64,000 nucleotides of DNA, from assembly GCA_023663135.1 (NCBI GenBank), contig JAMPIE010000003.1, forward strand, positions 87,597 to 151,596, given 5' to 3'. Of the stretch, positions 63,628 to 64,000 are shown in pieces. The notes beneath the pieces are model-generated. The model saw nothing but the letters and a program-made list of their open reading frames with translations. It had not been told where the DNA came from and did not search any database. The translations under genes were made by a program, and so were the position numbers. The DNA is from Alloprevotella sp. (lineage in GTDB: Bacteria > Bacteroidota > Bacteroidia > Bacteroidales > Muribaculaceae). Position 1 is the first letter of the stretch. Every line of letters starts with the position of its first letter.

Positions 63628-63911
63628 CATTAATTTTAATATGCCTCGCGTTAGTTATTTGATAGCGTGTCTTTATGTGATTATAAAATAGCTATTTGCA
63701 TATTTTACCTCTCACTCTGTTGAGAGCCTTGTCCAGTAGGTTTTGGCCGCGCCATTGTGAAGGGTCGTTGACGCGGGGATCGATCTGTATCATCCCGATG
63801 CTCTAAATTCAGTCATAGCTGCTCGCCATCCGCCCTAAGGCTTTCATCTTCTTGGGGTCGGTGGCCGTAGGAATTTCAAGAATCTCAGTTGATATCTCGG
63901 TATGCCAAAAT
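63628..63911. other. Right-edge region with short coding remnants
   Basis: No complete gene is supported in 63579-64000. On the minus strand an open frame ends at TGA 63813-63815 with protein-like residues (TEILEIPTATDPKKMKALGR) but has no start before it meets the repeat at 63912. Seventeen nt further on, an ATG at 63793 opens a 33-codon frame to TAG 63692 (MIQIDPRVNDPSQWRGQNLL as first part). Both may be remnants of decayed genes or a small unrecognised gene. Confidence 0.3.
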
Positions 63912-64000
63912 AGACAAGAAATTATACCAAGTTGTTTTTTTTAATTACTAAGTAATCGTAAAAAAATAAGTTGGGACAGATGGCGAAGTCATCATCGAAC
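63912..64000. repeat. Second copy of the palindromic element (runs off the window)
   Basis: 63951-63974 is identical over 24 nt to 10431-10454 (starts AGTAATCGTAAAAAAATA). The abutting 63926-63950 (ACCAAGTTGTTTTTTTTAAT-TACT) is its inverted partner, together a palindrome of about 50 nt. The flank AGACAAGAAATTATACC (63912-63928) matches the inner flank at 10553-10569 in most positions. The sequence after 63975 differs from the first copy. Confidence 0.6.

Overview
The window looks like a chromosome segment from a gut-type Bacteroidales bacterium, most likely of the Muribaculaceae (S24-7) or a close relative; this is an inference, no rRNA is present. The basis is the FeoA-FeoB fusion, the Bat aerotolerance operon, MutA/MutB, a TamB-type giant protein, Por/T9SS-like C-terminal tails, DUF4494 and DUF2027-Smr proteins, and promoters of the Bacteroidetes type (TTTG, 17-20 nt, TAnnTTTG). 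Start regions show few Shine-Dalgarno sequences, as is usual in this phylum, so several starts were chosen from promoter position and family alignment.

Layout. 1-10.3 kb, all minus strand: pyruvate phosphate dikinase; a secreted GH5-like hydrolase following an rnr-folB pair; gyrB. 10.4-10.6 kb: a palindromic MITE-like element filling the gap between gyrB and a ThiF/MoeB-like E1 enzyme. 10.6-16.3 kb: thiF-like, bioB, an outer-membrane porin, an FHS sugar symporter, a YggS-type PLP protein and a DUF4494 protein. 16.3-22.4 kb: two large exported proteins with T9SS-like tails (subtilase; chitobiase-repeat protein). 22.4-26.7 kb: cinA, lysA-lysC, a small HTH protein. 26.8-35.4 kb: an eight-gene Bat operon (MoxR ATPase, DUF58, BatD-like membrane protein, BatA, B, C, D, E). 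35.6-44.8 kb: AlkD-like protein (plus), EamA exporter, TamB, a lipoprotein and a Rel/SpoT-family protein. 44.9-53.5 kb is the only long plus-strand block: feoAB, an iron-type ABC ATPase, an RluA-type pseudouridine synthase and mutA-mutB. 53.5-63.6 kb returns to minus: DUF2027-Smr, a Tricorn-type protease, RNase G, a 29-residue ribosome-associated-type protein, HU, an MBL hydrolase, type I pullulanase and a 105-residue protein that is almost only a sorting-type tail. The right edge holds decayed coding sequence and another copy of the palindromic element.

The content is mainly housekeeping and envelope biology: lysine/DAP synthesis, biotin and folate cofactors, propionate/succinate metabolism (MutAB), PEP-pyruvate interconversion, iron uptake, stringent response, RNA turnover and starch breakdown. 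I see no CRISPR array, integrase, phage, tRNA or rRNA. I did not find a clearly new multi-gene system. The most unusual signals are the palindromic repeat family that overlaps the gyrB promoter and the thiF stop codon, a 19-bp tandem duplication of the bioB start region, a Rel/SpoT protein whose hydrolase domain has lost its metal-binding motifs, and a stand-alone sorting-tail protein behind an operator-like palindrome.
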